Assembly (NCBI GenBank): GCA_021774795.1
Contig: JAJFIR010000053.1
Span: forward strand, 186,001 to 250,000
Direction: 5' to 3'
DNA length: 64,000 nucleotides
DNA from: Emcibacteraceae bacterium
GTDB taxonomy: Bacteria > Pseudomonadota > Alphaproteobacteria > Sphingomonadales > Emcibacteraceae
Shown here piece after piece: positions 35,649-45,692 of this stretch. The first letter of the stretch is position 1, and each line of letters starts with the position of its first letter. Position numbers and translations under genes: made by a program. The notes under the pieces were generated by a model. That model did not search any database. It saw only the letters and a list, made by a program, of their open reading frames with translations, and was not told where the DNA came from.

Positions 35649-36047
35649 GTGAAACAAGTGCTTGATAATAAAGGAGTTAAGATAGCGACACTTAAAAAAA
35701 GAAGTGATTTTTTACGTGTGGCATCTGTTGGTAAAAAATGGATATCAAAGGCGATGATTATCCAAGTTTCAAAACAACCAGAAAACGTTGAATATGATAT
35801 TCGAATTGGTTATACGGCGAGCAAAAAAGTAGGAAACGCAGTAATAAGAAATAGAGCTAAAAGAAGATTAAGAGAGGCCGTCAAACAAGTACTGAAGGTT
35901 GACGGATCGGCCAATCATGATTATGTGCTAATCGCACGACGTGAAATTATTGGTTATTCCTTTAAAGAATTGATTCGCGATCTAAAATGGTCAATAAGAA
36001 AATTGCATGCAGGGACCACAACAAAAGACGGGAGTGAAACAAGTTGA
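35649..36047 (+). CDS. rnpA: Ribonuclease P protein component
   Basis: Start GTG 35649 is preferred, because the longer frame would begin inside the preceding terminator loop. The 132-aa basic protein has [14 protein letters not shown] and the RNR motif region [18 protein letters not shown] that binds pre-tRNA. It partners the rnpB RNA at 60459-60841 to cut tRNA 5' leaders. Confidence 0.95.
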   Translation: MKQVLDNKGVKIATLKKRSDFLRVASVGKKWISKAMIIQVSKQPENVEYDIRIGYTASKKVGNAVIRNRAKRRLREAVKQVLKVDGSANHDYVLIARREIIGYSFKELIRDLKWSIRKLHAGTTTKDGSETS

Positions 36048-36352
36048 ATATTTCGTTTCTTATTAAGTTTTTGAGCCAGACAATGTCATATGTCTTGAAA
36101 GCATTAATCACTGTCTATAAGTACTTTATTTCGCCACTTTTGGGGCCAAAATGTCGGTATTTGCCAACCTGCTCATCCTATGCGATGGAAGCGATCGAGA
36201 TACACGGGCCGATTAAGGGTGGATTAATGGGTGCGAAACGAATTTTAAGATGTCATCCATGGGCTGGCAGCGGGTATGATCCGGTCCCGCATAAAACGAT
36301 TAACCGACCTGTGAATTGTAACTGTAATGCCGAAGTGCAAGGCAAAAATTGA
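36044..36352 (+). CDS. yidD: Membrane protein insertion efficiency factor
   Basis: This 102-aa protein has the YidD core [20 protein letters not shown] followed by [11 protein letters not shown], then [15 protein letters not shown]. The TTG start overlaps the rnpA stop, and GGGAG lies eight bases upstream. An ATG at 36083 is an alternative. YidD aids YidC-dependent membrane insertion. Confidence 0.95.
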   Translation: MNISFLIKFLSQTMSYVLKALITVYKYFISPLLGPKCRYLPTCSSYAMEAIEIHGPIKGGLMGAKRILRCHPWAGSGYDPVPHKTINRPVNCNCNAEVQGKN

Positions 36353-36361
36353 GATAATAAG

Positions 36362-38107
36362 ATGCAAGAAAACCGTAATTTTATCCTGGCTATCGTACTA
36401 ACTATTATTATTCTTTTTGGGTGGGAATATTTCTATAGCGCGCCAATAAGAACAACAGACAATCAAGCTGTTACCGATCAAACCGCTGAAGGGGGAAATA
36501 ATGAAATAGCGGGTGTGCCGGAGATGGGAATGGGTCAATCAGAAGGTGGCGGTGGTATTCCAGGGATGACGGCACCGGTGGTGAAAGAAGTTTTTTCCAG
36601 TCGCAACGAAGTGATTAATGCTAGAAGTAATATTATAATTGAAAGCCCAAGATTAAGTGGATCAATAAGCCTTAAGGGACTGCGGTTTGATGACGTTTCT
36701 TTGAACGATTACCGCGAAACAGTTGATCCAGGTTCTGAAAATGTCAAAGTGTTAAACCCATCAGAGGCGTTTAGTGCCTATTTTGCTGATTTTGGTTGGA
36801 TTGGTGGTGGCAAAAAGCCGGATAATAGCTCTGTTTGGAGTGCTAATAAAACAATGCTTACACCGGAAGAAAGTGTTATTTTCACCTGGGATAATGGTGA
36901 GGGGCTGCTTTTTAGCCGCGAAATTTCATTAGATAAAAATTACATGTTTACTGTAAAGCAGCGTGTTGACAATAATTCCACGGATACCTTGGCGATGGCC
37001 ACCTACGGTCGTATATACCGCGAAGGTGGTGAGGGACAAGGACTATTTATTCTTCATGAAGGCCCGCTGCGGGTTGGCGATGAAGGAAAAGAAGAAATCA
37101 CATTCGCTGACCTGGAAGATGAAACCTATGAAAAGGAAGAAGTCACTGAAGGGGGTTGGGTTGGAATTACAGACAAAAACTGGTTGGTCGCTTTAGTACC
37201 AAATCAGGCAGAAAATTTTACGACCAATGTTTCGCGTACCCAGCAAAATGGCGGTGTTCAATTTCACGTAAATTTTGCGACAAATGGTGTATCACTGCAG
37301 CCCGGCGGATCAATTGAAAAGACATCACAATTTTTCGCGGGCGCCAAGGAAGTAGAACTGCTTGATTATTACACGGAAGTAGAAGGCATAAAAATGTTTG
37401 ATTATGCCATTGACTGGGGGTGGTTTCATTTTATCACTAAACCAATTTATATAGGACTTAGTTTCTTTTACGGCATTGTAGGCAATTTTGGCATCGCCAT
37501 ATTGCTGCTCACCGTTGTGATAAAAGCAATGTTGTTTCCAATGGCCAACAAGCAATACGAGTCAATGGGCCGCATGAAGAAATTGCAGCCAAAAATGCAG
37601 AAGTTAAAAGAAAAACACGGCGATGATAAAGCGCGTATGCAGCAAGAAACCATGAAAATGTATAAGGAAGAAAAAGTAAACCCGCTGGCGAGCTGCCTTC
37701 CTATATTCGTTCAAATTCCCATTTTCTTCTCACTTTATAAAGTTCTCTACGTAACGATTGATATGCGTCAGGCACCGTTTTTCGGTTGGATCAGAGACTT
37801 AAGCGCGCCAGACCCGATGCTTGTAACCAATTTATTTGGTCTTATCCCATGGGAGCCAACGGGATTTTTAGCCATCGGAATTTTACCGGTATTCATGGGC
37901 GTGACCATGTATTTACAACAAAAACTTAACCCGCCGATGGCAGACCCGATGCAACAGAAAATTTTTGCATTTATGCCGATCATGTTTACTTTTATTTTGG
38001 CAGGCTTCTCAGTGGGGTTGGTGATTTACTGGACTTGGAATAATATCCTTACCATATGTCAACAATGGTTTATCATGCGCCGTGTTGAAGCAAAAATGGA
38101 TAGTTAA
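36362..38107 (+). CDS. yidC: Membrane protein insertase YidC
   Basis: This 581-aa protein has the N-terminal anchor (FILAIVLTIIILFGWEYFY). A periplasmic domain of about 300 aa follows, and five C-terminal membrane helices form the insertase core (FYGIVGNFGIAILLLTVVIK, LASCLPIFVQIPIFFSLYKV). The Gly/Met/Pro-rich linker after the anchor is common. It folds and inserts inner-membrane proteins with or without SecYEG. Its end overlaps possible early starts of engB. Confidence 0.97.
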   Translation: MQENRNFILAIVLTIIILFGWEYFYSAPIRTTDNQAVTDQTAEGGNNEIAGVPEMGMGQSEGGGGIPGMTAPVVKEVFSSRNEVINARSNIIIESPRLSGSISLKGLRFDDVSLNDYRETVDPGSENVKVLNPSEAFSAYFADFGWIGGGKKPDNSSVWSANKTMLTPEESVIFTWDNGEGLLFSREISLDKNYMFTVKQRVDNNSTDTLAMATYGRIYREGGEGQGLFILHEGPLRVGDEGKEEITFADLEDETYEKEEVTEGGWVGITDKNWLVALVPNQAENFTTNVSRTQQNGGVQFHVNFATNGVSLQPGGSIEKTSQFFAGAKEVELLDYYTEVEGIKMFDYAIDWGWFHFITKPIYIGLSFFYGIVGNFGIAILLLTVVIKAMLFPMANKQYESMGRMKKLQPKMQKLKEKHGDDKARMQQETMKMYKEEKVNPLASCLPIFVQIPIFFSLYKVLYVTIDMRQAPFFGWIRDLSAPDPMLVTNLFGLIPWEPTGFLAIGILPVFMGVTMYLQQKLNPPMADPMQQKIFAFMPIMFTFILAGFSVGLVIYWTWNNILTICQQWFIMRRVEAKMDS

Positions 38108-38117
38108 GGCAAGATTG

Positions 38118-38774
38118 TTGGTAGAAAAAACATCACAGGAAGAGCAGGCCGCATCCATCGAAAAAGGACGCCTGCTTTTTCGTAACGATTGTGAATTTTT
38201 ACTGGGTGCGGCTTCGCTTACTCAATTACCGAGCCCGGATGCAAGCGAAGTGGCGTTCGCCGGAAGATCAAATGTAGGTAAATCAAGCCTGCTTAACGCG
38301 CTTACGGGTCGAAACAATCTTGCTCGTACATCAAACACACCGGGGCGCACACAGCAACTTAATTTCTTTTTTTTAGGCGACAGGAAAAAAGAAGGCTTAT
38401 ATGTGGTTGACCTTCCCGGATATGGTTATGCGAAAGTATCAAAAAGTCTGGTTAAGGAATGGGTTAAGCTCATGAGGGACTATTTGCGTGGACGGCCAAA
38501 TTTAAGACGGGTTTTTGTTCTTGTTGATGGGCGGCATGGTTTAAAGGATAGTGACAAGGAACTTATGGCCATGCTCGATGATACGGCAGTTTCTTATCAA
38601 ATTGTGCTCACGAAATCTGATAAAACGAAATTTGAAGAAAGAAATAAAATTCTCGATAATGCGCAAAAAGCTATAGTAAGAAATGTAGCGGCGCATCCGG
38701 AAGTCTTGATGACAAGTTCGGTTAAGGGTTATGGTATTGAAGAATTGAGGGCGGTCATCGCACAACTGGTTTAA
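38118..38774 (+). CDS. engB: Ribosome biogenesis GTP-binding protein YihA/YsxC
   Basis: This GTPase of about 218 aa shows G1 GRSNVGKSSLLNAL, the switch region TSNTPGRTQQLNFF, G3 DLPGYGYAKV, G4 TKSDK and G5 SSVKG. It acts in late 50S assembly. Start is uncertain among TTG codons (38082, 38115, 38118). 38118 leaves no overlap with yidC and has AAGG upstream. Confidence 0.95.
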   Translation: MVEKTSQEEQAASIEKGRLLFRNDCEFLLGAASLTQLPSPDASEVAFAGRSNVGKSSLLNALTGRNNLARTSNTPGRTQQLNFFFLGDRKKEGLYVVDLPGYGYAKVSKSLVKEWVKLMRDYLRGRPNLRRVFVLVDGRHGLKDSDKELMAMLDDTAVSYQIVLTKSDKTKFEERNKILDNAQKAIVRNVAAHPEVLMTSSVKGYGIEELRAVIAQLV

Positions 38775-38795
38775 CTAATTACTAGGGATCAAGGA

Positions 38796-39683
38796 ATGAC
38801 AGATCAATCCTTATTGAGAAAAGCGAGAACCTTAACCGAAGCACTTCCTTATATGCGTCGGCACGCGGGAAAATCGTTCGTTATTAAATATGGTGGTCAT
38901 GCCATGGTTGATGATGATTTGGCGGAAAATTTCGCGCGTGATATCGTATTAATGAAGCAAGTGGGGATGAACCCAATTGTTGTTCATGGTGGTGGTCCGC
39001 AAATTGGTAAAATGCTGGACCGTCTGAAGATAGAAAGTTCATTTGTCGACGGCCTTCGGGTAACGGATCAGGCAACCATCGAAGTCGTTGAAATGGTGCT
39101 GTCGGGCAATATTAATAAGTCCATAGTGGGGTCTATTAATAAAATTGGCGGCAAGGCCGTTGGCCTTTCCGGTAAAGACAGCAATTTAGTGATCGCTGAA
39201 CCTTTGCACCGTTCACGAAAGGACACTGATTCTCATATTGAGCAGATATTGGACCTAGGGTTCGTTGGCTACCCTAAGAAAGTGAATGCGGAATTTTTAC
39301 GTACATTTGAAAAAACAGATGTGATTCCGGTGATAGCACCAATCGGGCTTGGTGAGAACGGTGAAACATTTAATATAAATGCCGATACCATGGCCGGTGC
39401 CATTGCCGGGGCGTTAAAAGCTGAACGGTTATTATTGCTGACTGATGTCGTGGGGGTGCTGGACAAAAGTAAAACCCTTATCGCAGATATGAACGAAGAA
39501 GAGGCGACGGCTCTTATTGAAAACGGTACAGTTATCGGTGGAATGATACCAAAGGTTGAAACTTGTATTCGCGCTATTCACGATGCAGTAGGTGCTTCCG
39601 TCATTATTGATGGCCGCGTTGAGCATGCTTTGTTACTGGAATTATTCACCGAGCATGGCGCCGGAACACTTATTCAAAAATAA
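38796..39683 (+). CDS. argB: Acetylglutamate kinase
   Basis: This 295-aa amino-acid kinase phosphorylates N-acetylglutamate in arginine synthesis. Visible motifs: [32 protein letters not shown] and [11 protein letters not shown]. The C-terminal [10 protein letters not shown] is conserved in the family. The engB-argB neighbourhood is typical of Alphaproteobacteria. Confidence 0.97.
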   Translation: MTDQSLLRKARTLTEALPYMRRHAGKSFVIKYGGHAMVDDDLAENFARDIVLMKQVGMNPIVVHGGGPQIGKMLDRLKIESSFVDGLRVTDQATIEVVEMVLSGNINKSIVGSINKIGGKAVGLSGKDSNLVIAEPLHRSRKDTDSHIEQILDLGFVGYPKKVNAEFLRTFEKTDVIPVIAPIGLGENGETFNINADTMAGAIAGALKAERLLLLTDVVGVLDKSKTLIADMNEEEATALIENGTVIGGMIPKVETCIRAIHDAVGASVIIDGRVEHALLLELFTEHGAGTLIQK

Positions 39684-40129
39684 TTTATCTTTCTTCAAAA
39701 TATATTTTTTTCACCCATAGATTGTGTTTTTATTCGATCTTATAAATTCGCTCGATATTTGTATCGACCTCCCAAGGTGTTTTTATAAGATTAGGTTGAT
39801 ATTATGGCTGAAAAGTTATACAACTCTTAAGTTTTCGTAACTTGATGTAACTTTTTGTAAATATTAGATAATTCTAAAGTAATATGACCTGGCCTTAATT
39901 TTCTTGATAAGTTTGGAAATTTAAAAGATTTATTTTGTATATACATAATTATTATGTAATTTTTGTAACTAATATGTCCAAAAAAATATAGGAAATATCA
40001 ATTTCAATTAAAACATTTCATGCTATAGTAGAATAAAGTTATTATGCTATATCATTACATCATTATGTTATTTGATGAGTTAGTTTAATCACCTACACCT
40101 TCTCGCTTGTTAGAAAGTGGAGTTATACA
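39684..40129. other. Long AT-rich intergenic stretch, 446 bp
   Basis: No gene is seen. Near 39835-39862 are tandem GTAAC(T/G)T-like repeats (TTTTCGTAACTTGATGTAAC). The 39930-40080 part is over 75% A+T, with several ATTATG steps (ATTATGCTAT, CATTATGTTAT). It must hold the promoter and leader of the response-regulator gene, and its length suggests regulatory content. Confidence 0.4.
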
Positions 40130-40870
40130 TTGCTACAAAGAAACGCCCATAAGGTAATCGTCGTTGATGATGGTTCAACTATACGAAACGCAATTTATGT
40201 TTCGTTGGAAGCCGATGGTATGGATATTTTGAAAGTAAATGTGTTGGAAGAAATACCTCGCTTGCTGTCGGATCATTTAATATCCTTGGTATTGATAGAT
40301 ACGGCTTCCTCCAAAATTAACGATCTGGAAGCTATTGGTTCAATTCGTAAAATATCAAACACGCCAATTATAGTTTTGACCGAATCTAGTGATGTACTGG
40401 ATAAAATTATTGCCCTGGAAGTAGGGGCGGACGATTATATTCAAAGACCATTTCATGAACGTGAATTACTTGCGAGGATGCATAGCCTTTTAAGAAGATC
40501 AAAAAATCAAACTGTCGAAAAACAGAAGATACGGTTAGTAGCTAATGACGAAAATATGCTATATTTCAAAAATTGGAAAATGGACATTACCAATCAAATT
40601 TTGTTTGATCCTGATGGGCTCGATGTAAGGTTGACAAATTACGAATTTATTGTTTTGAAGGCACTGGTCATGGCAACTGGCAAGACTTTAACGCGCGAAG
40701 AGATACTAAACCATTTATATCCCGACCGCCATGCAATGTCTCCCCTAGACCGTAGCCTGGATGTTTTGATCGCCAAACTTAGAAAGAAGTTACGGGATAA
40801 TTCACAAAATCCGAAGTTCATTCGCACGGTCCGTCAATTAGGATATTTGTTTATAGCTGAAGTAGCATAA
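40130..40870 (+). CDS. OmpR/PhoB-type response regulator, orphan
   Basis: This 246-aa protein has an N-terminal receiver domain and a C-terminal winged helix of OmpR type (LTREEILNHLYPDRHAM, then DVLIAKLRKKLRD and IRTVRQLGYLF). The receiver keeps the acidic pair (VIVVDDGST), the phospho-acceptor Asp (LVLIDTAS) and Thr in VLTES. The switch Lys of DDYIxKPF is Arg (DDYIQRPF). No kinase is adjacent. A TTG start is used. Confidence 0.92.
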   Translation: MLQRNAHKVIVVDDGSTIRNAIYVSLEADGMDILKVNVLEEIPRLLSDHLISLVLIDTASSKINDLEAIGSIRKISNTPIIVLTESSDVLDKIIALEVGADDYIQRPFHERELLARMHSLLRRSKNQTVEKQKIRLVANDENMLYFKNWKMDITNQILFDPDGLDVRLTNYEFIVLKALVMATGKTLTREEILNHLYPDRHAMSPLDRSLDVLIAKLRKKLRDNSQNPKFIRTVRQLGYLFIAEVA

Positions 40871-40901
40871 AGACAGTCGATAAGAAGCGGTGCTCACCGC
40901 T

Positions 40902-42158
40902 TCATTCATATAATGCGATTTCATATTCCATTTGCTGTTCCGACATTGGATAGTCAATGCCATTTTTCGCATTAAGAAATTCGTTGGGTGGGATATGTGC
41001 CAGGTCGTTTTGCATTTGTAAGGCGGTTCTCATGCTTAGTTCTGCTTTCCAGGCAAGGGACACAACCAGCGATCCTTTTTTCTTTAACAGAATATTTCTA
41101 ACTGATGCCTCGGGAAGTTCTGACATAATGATCAATGATTGAATTACCAGCTCGCGCTGTTTGTTTTTAATGGCATTCTGGATAAACTCGTCATCCATCA
41201 CGCCTCGTTCATATAAATCGGCGGCTTGCTCGGCGAGCGATCTTTGATCATCGCTATCAGGTTCTTCTTCACTTATTCTTTCTCGAACACGGATTAACAG
41301 TTCATCACCTTGTTCCTGATCAAGATGATTTCTGGTTATCATCACATCAACCAGTGATGAGGCGACAAACGTTGCAATACGTTTCATGGCGCGCATGGAA
41401 AGGTTTGGCCTTTTCGCGAGCGGTTCGTGCCATTCATGAATATTACGGTCCTGTGCTTCATTTATGATGTTATCAAGGGTTTCTTCACGGATTTGTGCGT
41501 TCTGGTTGGCAAGCAGGTTTGTAATCGCCGGGATTTCCAAGGTGGCGGCGATCGCGTCACTTACCTCACCGCTAATACCGTTTCGCAGTGCGATGACTTC
41601 AAGTGATCCGGTAAGCGTAGTGGCGGCAATAATTTCTTTTAAATCCGTGTCGCTTAACAGCGGGGAATATTCAAGGACCGGTGCACAAACAGACAGTACC
41701 TCATCACTTGCTAGCTGTAAGGCGATATGTTGGGGGATACTACTAGAAGATTTCAATTCTTCAGCCAGTATTTGGCGTACTGAGGGAAGTTGATCCTGGG
41801 CTAGTATCTCGATCATTTCGAGCGCCTTATCACATATTTTTTCCGTGCTTTCATTTGAAATATCCGGGAAGAAGCGCGCTATTTTTCTCGCCAGTTCGTG
41901 TTTTACCTCAATATCATCGTCTTTTGAAAGGATTTTATCTGCGTGAACGGGTGTATTTACATTTTGAGCAATCTTCTTCCTCACTTCGACGGATGCATCC
42001 TCCGCAAGATAATAAAGCATTTCTTGCGGCGTTGTTTCCTGCTCGGCAAGGGTGATTTTATCATCCAATTGCTTATTCGCCAGTGCTTCTCGTGCTTTCT
42101 CATATGAAGCAAGGTCGTTGCTGCGTTTTTCTTTCTTTTTAAACATATTCATTATCAT
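40902..42158 (-). CDS. DUF2336-domain protein
   Basis: This 418-aa cytosolic protein is all-helical and has HEAT-like repeats with the motifs of DUF2336: YYLAEDASVEVRKKIAQNVN, LAQDQLPSVRQILAEELK and LAKRPNLSMRAMKRIATFVA. The family is confined mainly to Alphaproteobacteria, and its role is unknown. It is convergent with the response regulator and precedes the GGDEF gene on the same strand. Confidence 0.9.
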   Translation of the reverse strand: MIMNMFKKKEKRSNDLASYEKAREALANKQLDDKITLAEQETTPQEMLYYLAEDASVEVRKKIAQNVNTPVHADKILSKDDDIEVKHELARKIARFFPDISNESTEKICDKALEMIEILAQDQLPSVRQILAEELKSSSSIPQHIALQLASDEVLSVCAPVLEYSPLLSDTDLKEIIAATTLTGSLEVIALRNGISGEVSDAIAATLEIPAITNLLANQNAQIREETLDNIINEAQDRNIHEWHEPLAKRPNLSMRAMKRIATFVASSLVDVMITRNHLDQEQGDELLIRVRERISEEEPDSDDQRSLAEQAADLYERGVMDDEFIQNAIKNKQRELVIQSLIIMSELPEASVRNILLKKKGSLVVSLAWKAELSMRTALQMQNDLAHIPPNEFLNAKNGIDYPMSEQQMEYEIALYE

Positions 42159-42220
42159 AATGATGTGATCCGGCGATTTAATATAGATAGTTAAGGGGTC
42201 AATAATTCTGTCAGTTTAAG

Positions 42221-43975
42221 TTAAAAATCTTTCACTTGGCTTAATAAAATATTGGATTTTCCGCTTTTTTTGACGTCGTAAAGCGCTTTATCCGCATTAT
42301 CCATCAGGGTATCCAACGACAAACCGGCTTCAGGTGAACTTAACGCAATACCAATAGATAATGATAAAGGAGCATCTTCATTTTCCGCCAATTTTTGCAG
42401 TTCTCTTATACGGTCGAGTATGTTCTTCGCTTTAACCACTGCGGTATTCTCATCCACACCTTCCAACCAGACGGCAAACTCATCACCCCCCAGACGGCTA
42501 CAGAAATCCTCTTCCCGGGTGTTGTTTTCTAATATTGTTGATAAATTTCTGAGAACTTCATCGCCTTTAGCATGGCCGTAGGTGTCGTTGACTTGTTTAA
42601 AATTATCAAGGTCGATATAGAGAAGCGCGCATGTTTGCTTATGCCTTTTTTGGATGATAAGGCGCCTGCTAGTTTTTTCGCAAAACGCACGTCTATTTAA
42701 CAATGATGTCAATTCATCAGTGGAGGAGAGTTTCTGTAACTTTTCATAATTCTTAATTTGCTCCAGCGCTATGCCAAGATGGCTTGTCACGCCAGCAAAC
42801 AGGGATTTTTCATCTTTATTCCATTCTTTATCATTTTTCTCATTAAGAATGTAAATTGCGCCATTAATTTTATTATGATGCCGCGACAGTCCGACAAGGG
42901 CGCGGTACCCGTCTACTTCTTCCTCAAGATAAGTGAGAGGAAGCTGATCTTTACTCTTGCCGCAAATGGCTAATGTTATTTTACATAATTCCTTGAAGAT
43001 ATTAAGATCGGTGACCTCACCACTTTCTGCTTTAAGGTCCAGAATAGGTTGTGCGTCTGCATCTCTGGATAATTCTACAATATAACAGTGTTTTGCCGTA
43101 ATGCCGTCTAGTGCGGCAAAAGCAGTAGTATGTAATATCTTTGATGGGTCAATTTCGTCACGGATGGTCGAAATAATTTTCTTTAATACATGTTCGTTTT
43201 TCTGAATACGTCTGAGGGATGCTTCGCGTTCACGCATAATGGTAATATCACGGCACACCCCCCGTGCACCTTGCCAAGTGGAATTATTATCAATAACTGG
43301 ACTCGCCGAAACTTGTACACAGGCAAAAGAACCGTCATTTCTCTGTAGCCAAATTTCGACATCGTTTATCGTATCAAGTGTATCGAAGGGATTTATTCCA
43401 TCATCGCCGACAATCAGGTTACTTGCGCTTTTATCATTTAGATCATAAGCCGTGTATCCAAGTATGCCATTTGGCGAAACATATTTGAAGCGGCCTTTAT
43501 TGTCGGTTTCCCATGCAAAGTCAGTGGAGCAGGAGACTAAATCTTTAAACATTTGTCTTGAATCAACCAATGCCTTGGTCAAATGCTGCTCCACAGTCGT
43601 GTCTTTTCCAAACATTAATACCGATGGGCTACTCTTATCGTTTTCCGATTTTACGGGAAAAGCAAAAAGGTCGTAATGTCGGACACCAACATCATCTTCC
43701 AGCGTTATTTTCTGATTGTCAGGACAACTGTTGTTGAGGCATCGCATAATGAGTCCGTTCAATGCGGCGTTATGTTTTTCAAGGGCTGCTACTAAATTAT
43801 CGGCATAGATGTTGTGTTCAATAATTTGATGTGAATTATTTATAATCAGTGCCGGGCCGGAAAAGTTTTCAATAATTTGATTTTCAAATGAAATATTTTT
43901 ATCGATAGATTGGTTTTTTTTATTCCGCTGCGTAGCAGAACTGTTTTCGAGTTTATGTGCGATAATACTTTTCAT
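42221..43975 (-). CDS. PAS-GAF-GGDEF diguanylate cyclase
   Basis: The ATG at 43975 gives 584 aa. An N-terminal PAS-like domain, a second PAS (residues about 140-260, with VSPNGILGYTAYDL) and a GAF-like domain are followed by a GGDEF domain. The catalytic loop is RLGGDEFAVWLEG and the entry region LTSLLNRRAF. No EAL domain follows. It would make cyclic di-GMP in response to ligands sensed by the PAS/GAF units. Cytoplasmic. Three PilZ proteins in the window are potential c-di-GMP effectors. Confidence 0.93.
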   Translation of the reverse strand: MKSIIAHKLENSSATQRNKKNQSIDKNISFENQIIENFSGPALIINNSHQIIEHNIYADNLVAALEKHNAALNGLIMRCLNNSCPDNQKITLEDDVGVRHYDLFAFPVKSENDKSSPSVLMFGKDTTVEQHLTKALVDSRQMFKDLVSCSTDFAWETDNKGRFKYVSPNGILGYTAYDLNDKSASNLIVGDDGINPFDTLDTINDVEIWLQRNDGSFACVQVSASPVIDNNSTWQGARGVCRDITIMREREASLRRIQKNEHVLKKIISTIRDEIDPSKILHTTAFAALDGITAKHCYIVELSRDADAQPILDLKAESGEVTDLNIFKELCKITLAICGKSKDQLPLTYLEEEVDGYRALVGLSRHHNKINGAIYILNEKNDKEWNKDEKSLFAGVTSHLGIALEQIKNYEKLQKLSSTDELTSLLNRRAFCEKTSRRLIIQKRHKQTCALLYIDLDNFKQVNDTYGHAKGDEVLRNLSTILENNTREEDFCSRLGGDEFAVWLEGVDENTAVVKAKNILDRIRELQKLAENEDAPLSLSIGIALSSPEAGLSLDTLMDNADKALYDVKKSGKSNILLSQVKDF

Positions 43976-44118
43976 GAGGCCCAAAATCGATAAATTAGCA
44001 TTGCAATTTCTAAAAATTCCTGATTGTGAAAATGTAATGATTTTGTCTTAATATTTCCTTTACAAAAGGTTGGATTGATAATTAAATACTAAAAACCAAA
44101 TCTTCCGAAAGTTCTTTC

Positions 44119-44778
44119 ATGCAAAAGTTGAAATATTGGGTATTTGATCTCGATAACACACTATACCCTTCTCATGCAGATCTGTTCTCACAGGTTGATT
44201 ACAAGATGGGCGTTTTTATCGAAAAAATGTTCGATATTTCTTATGTCGATGCCAAAAAACGGCAAAAATATTTTTTTCAAAAGCATGGAACAACATTACG
44301 AGGACTAATGACCGAACATGGCATTGAACCGCAAGAATATCTAAATTTTGTCCACGATATTGATTTCAGTGTTTTGGAGCCGGATGAAGAACTAAATAAG
44401 GCAATATCTAGTTTGCCGGGGAAAAAATTTATTTATACCAATGCTTCAACATCTTATGCGAAAGTGGTCCTTTCCAATATTGGACTTTCTGGTCAATTTG
44501 ATGGCTATTTTGATATTCATGACGCTGAGTTTCTACCCAAACCAGATAAGAGAAGTTATCATAAGATGATTGAAAAGTTTGCGATTGATCCAAAAACATC
44601 TGTAATGATTGAAGATATCGCCGGCAATCTTAACCCTGCGGCGGAATTAGGCATGACAACTGTTTGGGTGCCAACGAATACCCATTGGTCGCAAACTGAT
44701 CATAATGAAGATAATGTGCACCATGTTGCGCCAAGTTTATCGACGTGGTTAAAGAATTTCACCAGCGTAGCGGAATAG
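44119..44778 (+). CDS. HAD-family pyrimidine 5'-nucleotidase-like phosphatase
   Basis: This 219-aa HAD hydrolase has the catalytic motif VFDLDNTLYPS, motif II YTNAS and motif III/IV PKPDKRSYHKMIEKF, then MIEDIAGNL. It matches the Sdt1/pyrimidine 5'-nucleotidase branch of length about 220. Single gene upstream of dapD. Confidence 0.92.
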   Translation: MQKLKYWVFDLDNTLYPSHADLFSQVDYKMGVFIEKMFDISYVDAKKRQKYFFQKHGTTLRGLMTEHGIEPQEYLNFVHDIDFSVLEPDEELNKAISSLPGKKFIYTNASTSYAKVVLSNIGLSGQFDGYFDIHDAEFLPKPDKRSYHKMIEKFAIDPKTSVMIEDIAGNLNPAAELGMTTVWVPTNTHWSQTDHNEDNVHHVAPSLSTWLKNFTSVAE

Positions 44779-44840
44779 CTTGACAGCAAAGCGCGACACG
44801 ATATGTTCGCATAAATTATTAGATGTTAAAGGAATGAAGC

Positions 44841-45686
44841 ATGGACGAACATTCATTGGAAACACTTATTGATCAGGCGTGGGAAAACCGCGATGAAATT
44901 AATATTTCAACCAAAGGCGAGGTACGTGAAGCGGTGGATCATGCGCTGAGTTTATTGGATAGCGGAAAAGCAAGAGTTGCGTCCAAAGACAATGGTCAAT
45001 GGATAGTCCATCAATGGCTTAAAAAGGCTGTATTACTCTCTTTTAAATTAAACGATATGCACCCTATCCCGGGCGGCCCTGGTAACAAAAGCAATTGGTT
45101 TGATAAAGTTTCTTCAAAATTTGAAGGATGGGATGCTGAGCAATTTAGAGCGGCGAATTTCAGGGCCGTACCGAACGCCATTGTAAGGCATTCGGCATTT
45201 ATAGCACCGAATGTTGTATTAATGCCTTCTTTTGTCAATCTGGGTGCTTATGTAGACGAAGGCGCGATGATTGATACATGGGCTACTGTGGGCTCCTGTG
45301 CGCAGATCGGTAAAAATGTTCATATATCGGGTGGTGTTGGCATTGGCGGTGTGCTTGAGCCGCTGCAAGCCGGACCGGTTATTATTGAAGATAATTGTTT
45401 CATCGGCGCCCGTTCCGAGGTGGCCGAAGGTGTAGTGGTAGAAGAGGGAGCCGTTCTTAGCATGGGAGTATTCATTGGCGCCTCTACAAAAATAATAGAC
45501 CGGGAAACTGGTGAAATATTTATGGGACGTGTTCCTGCCTACAGTGTTGTTGTACCAGGAACCCTTCCGGGAAAACCGCTCGTTGATGGCTCACCTGGTC
45601 CGGGTCTTTATGCGGCGGTGATCGTGAAGCGTGTTGATGAAAGAACCCGGTCAAAAACTTCTATTAACGATCTTCTTAGGGACTAA
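44841..45686 (+). CDS. dapD: 2,3,4,5-tetrahydropyridine-2,6-dicarboxylate N-succinyltransferase
   Basis: This 281-aa protein begins [15 protein letters not shown]. Its left-handed beta-helix acyltransferase core is visible in [34 protein letters not shown] and [20 protein letters not shown]. Catalyses the succinylation step of the DapD-DapC-DapE lysine/diaminopimelate route. dapE follows 6 bp downstream. Confidence 0.97.
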   Translation: MDEHSLETLIDQAWENRDEINISTKGEVREAVDHALSLLDSGKARVASKDNGQWIVHQWLKKAVLLSFKLNDMHPIPGGPGNKSNWFDKVSSKFEGWDAEQFRAANFRAVPNAIVRHSAFIAPNVVLMPSFVNLGAYVDEGAMIDTWATVGSCAQIGKNVHISGGVGIGGVLEPLQAGPVIIEDNCFIGARSEVAEGVVVEEGAVLSMGVFIGASTKIIDRETGEIFMGRVPAYSVVVPGTLPGKPLVDGSPGPGLYAAVIVKRVDERTRSKTSINDLLRD

Positions 45687-45692
45687 CGGTTA

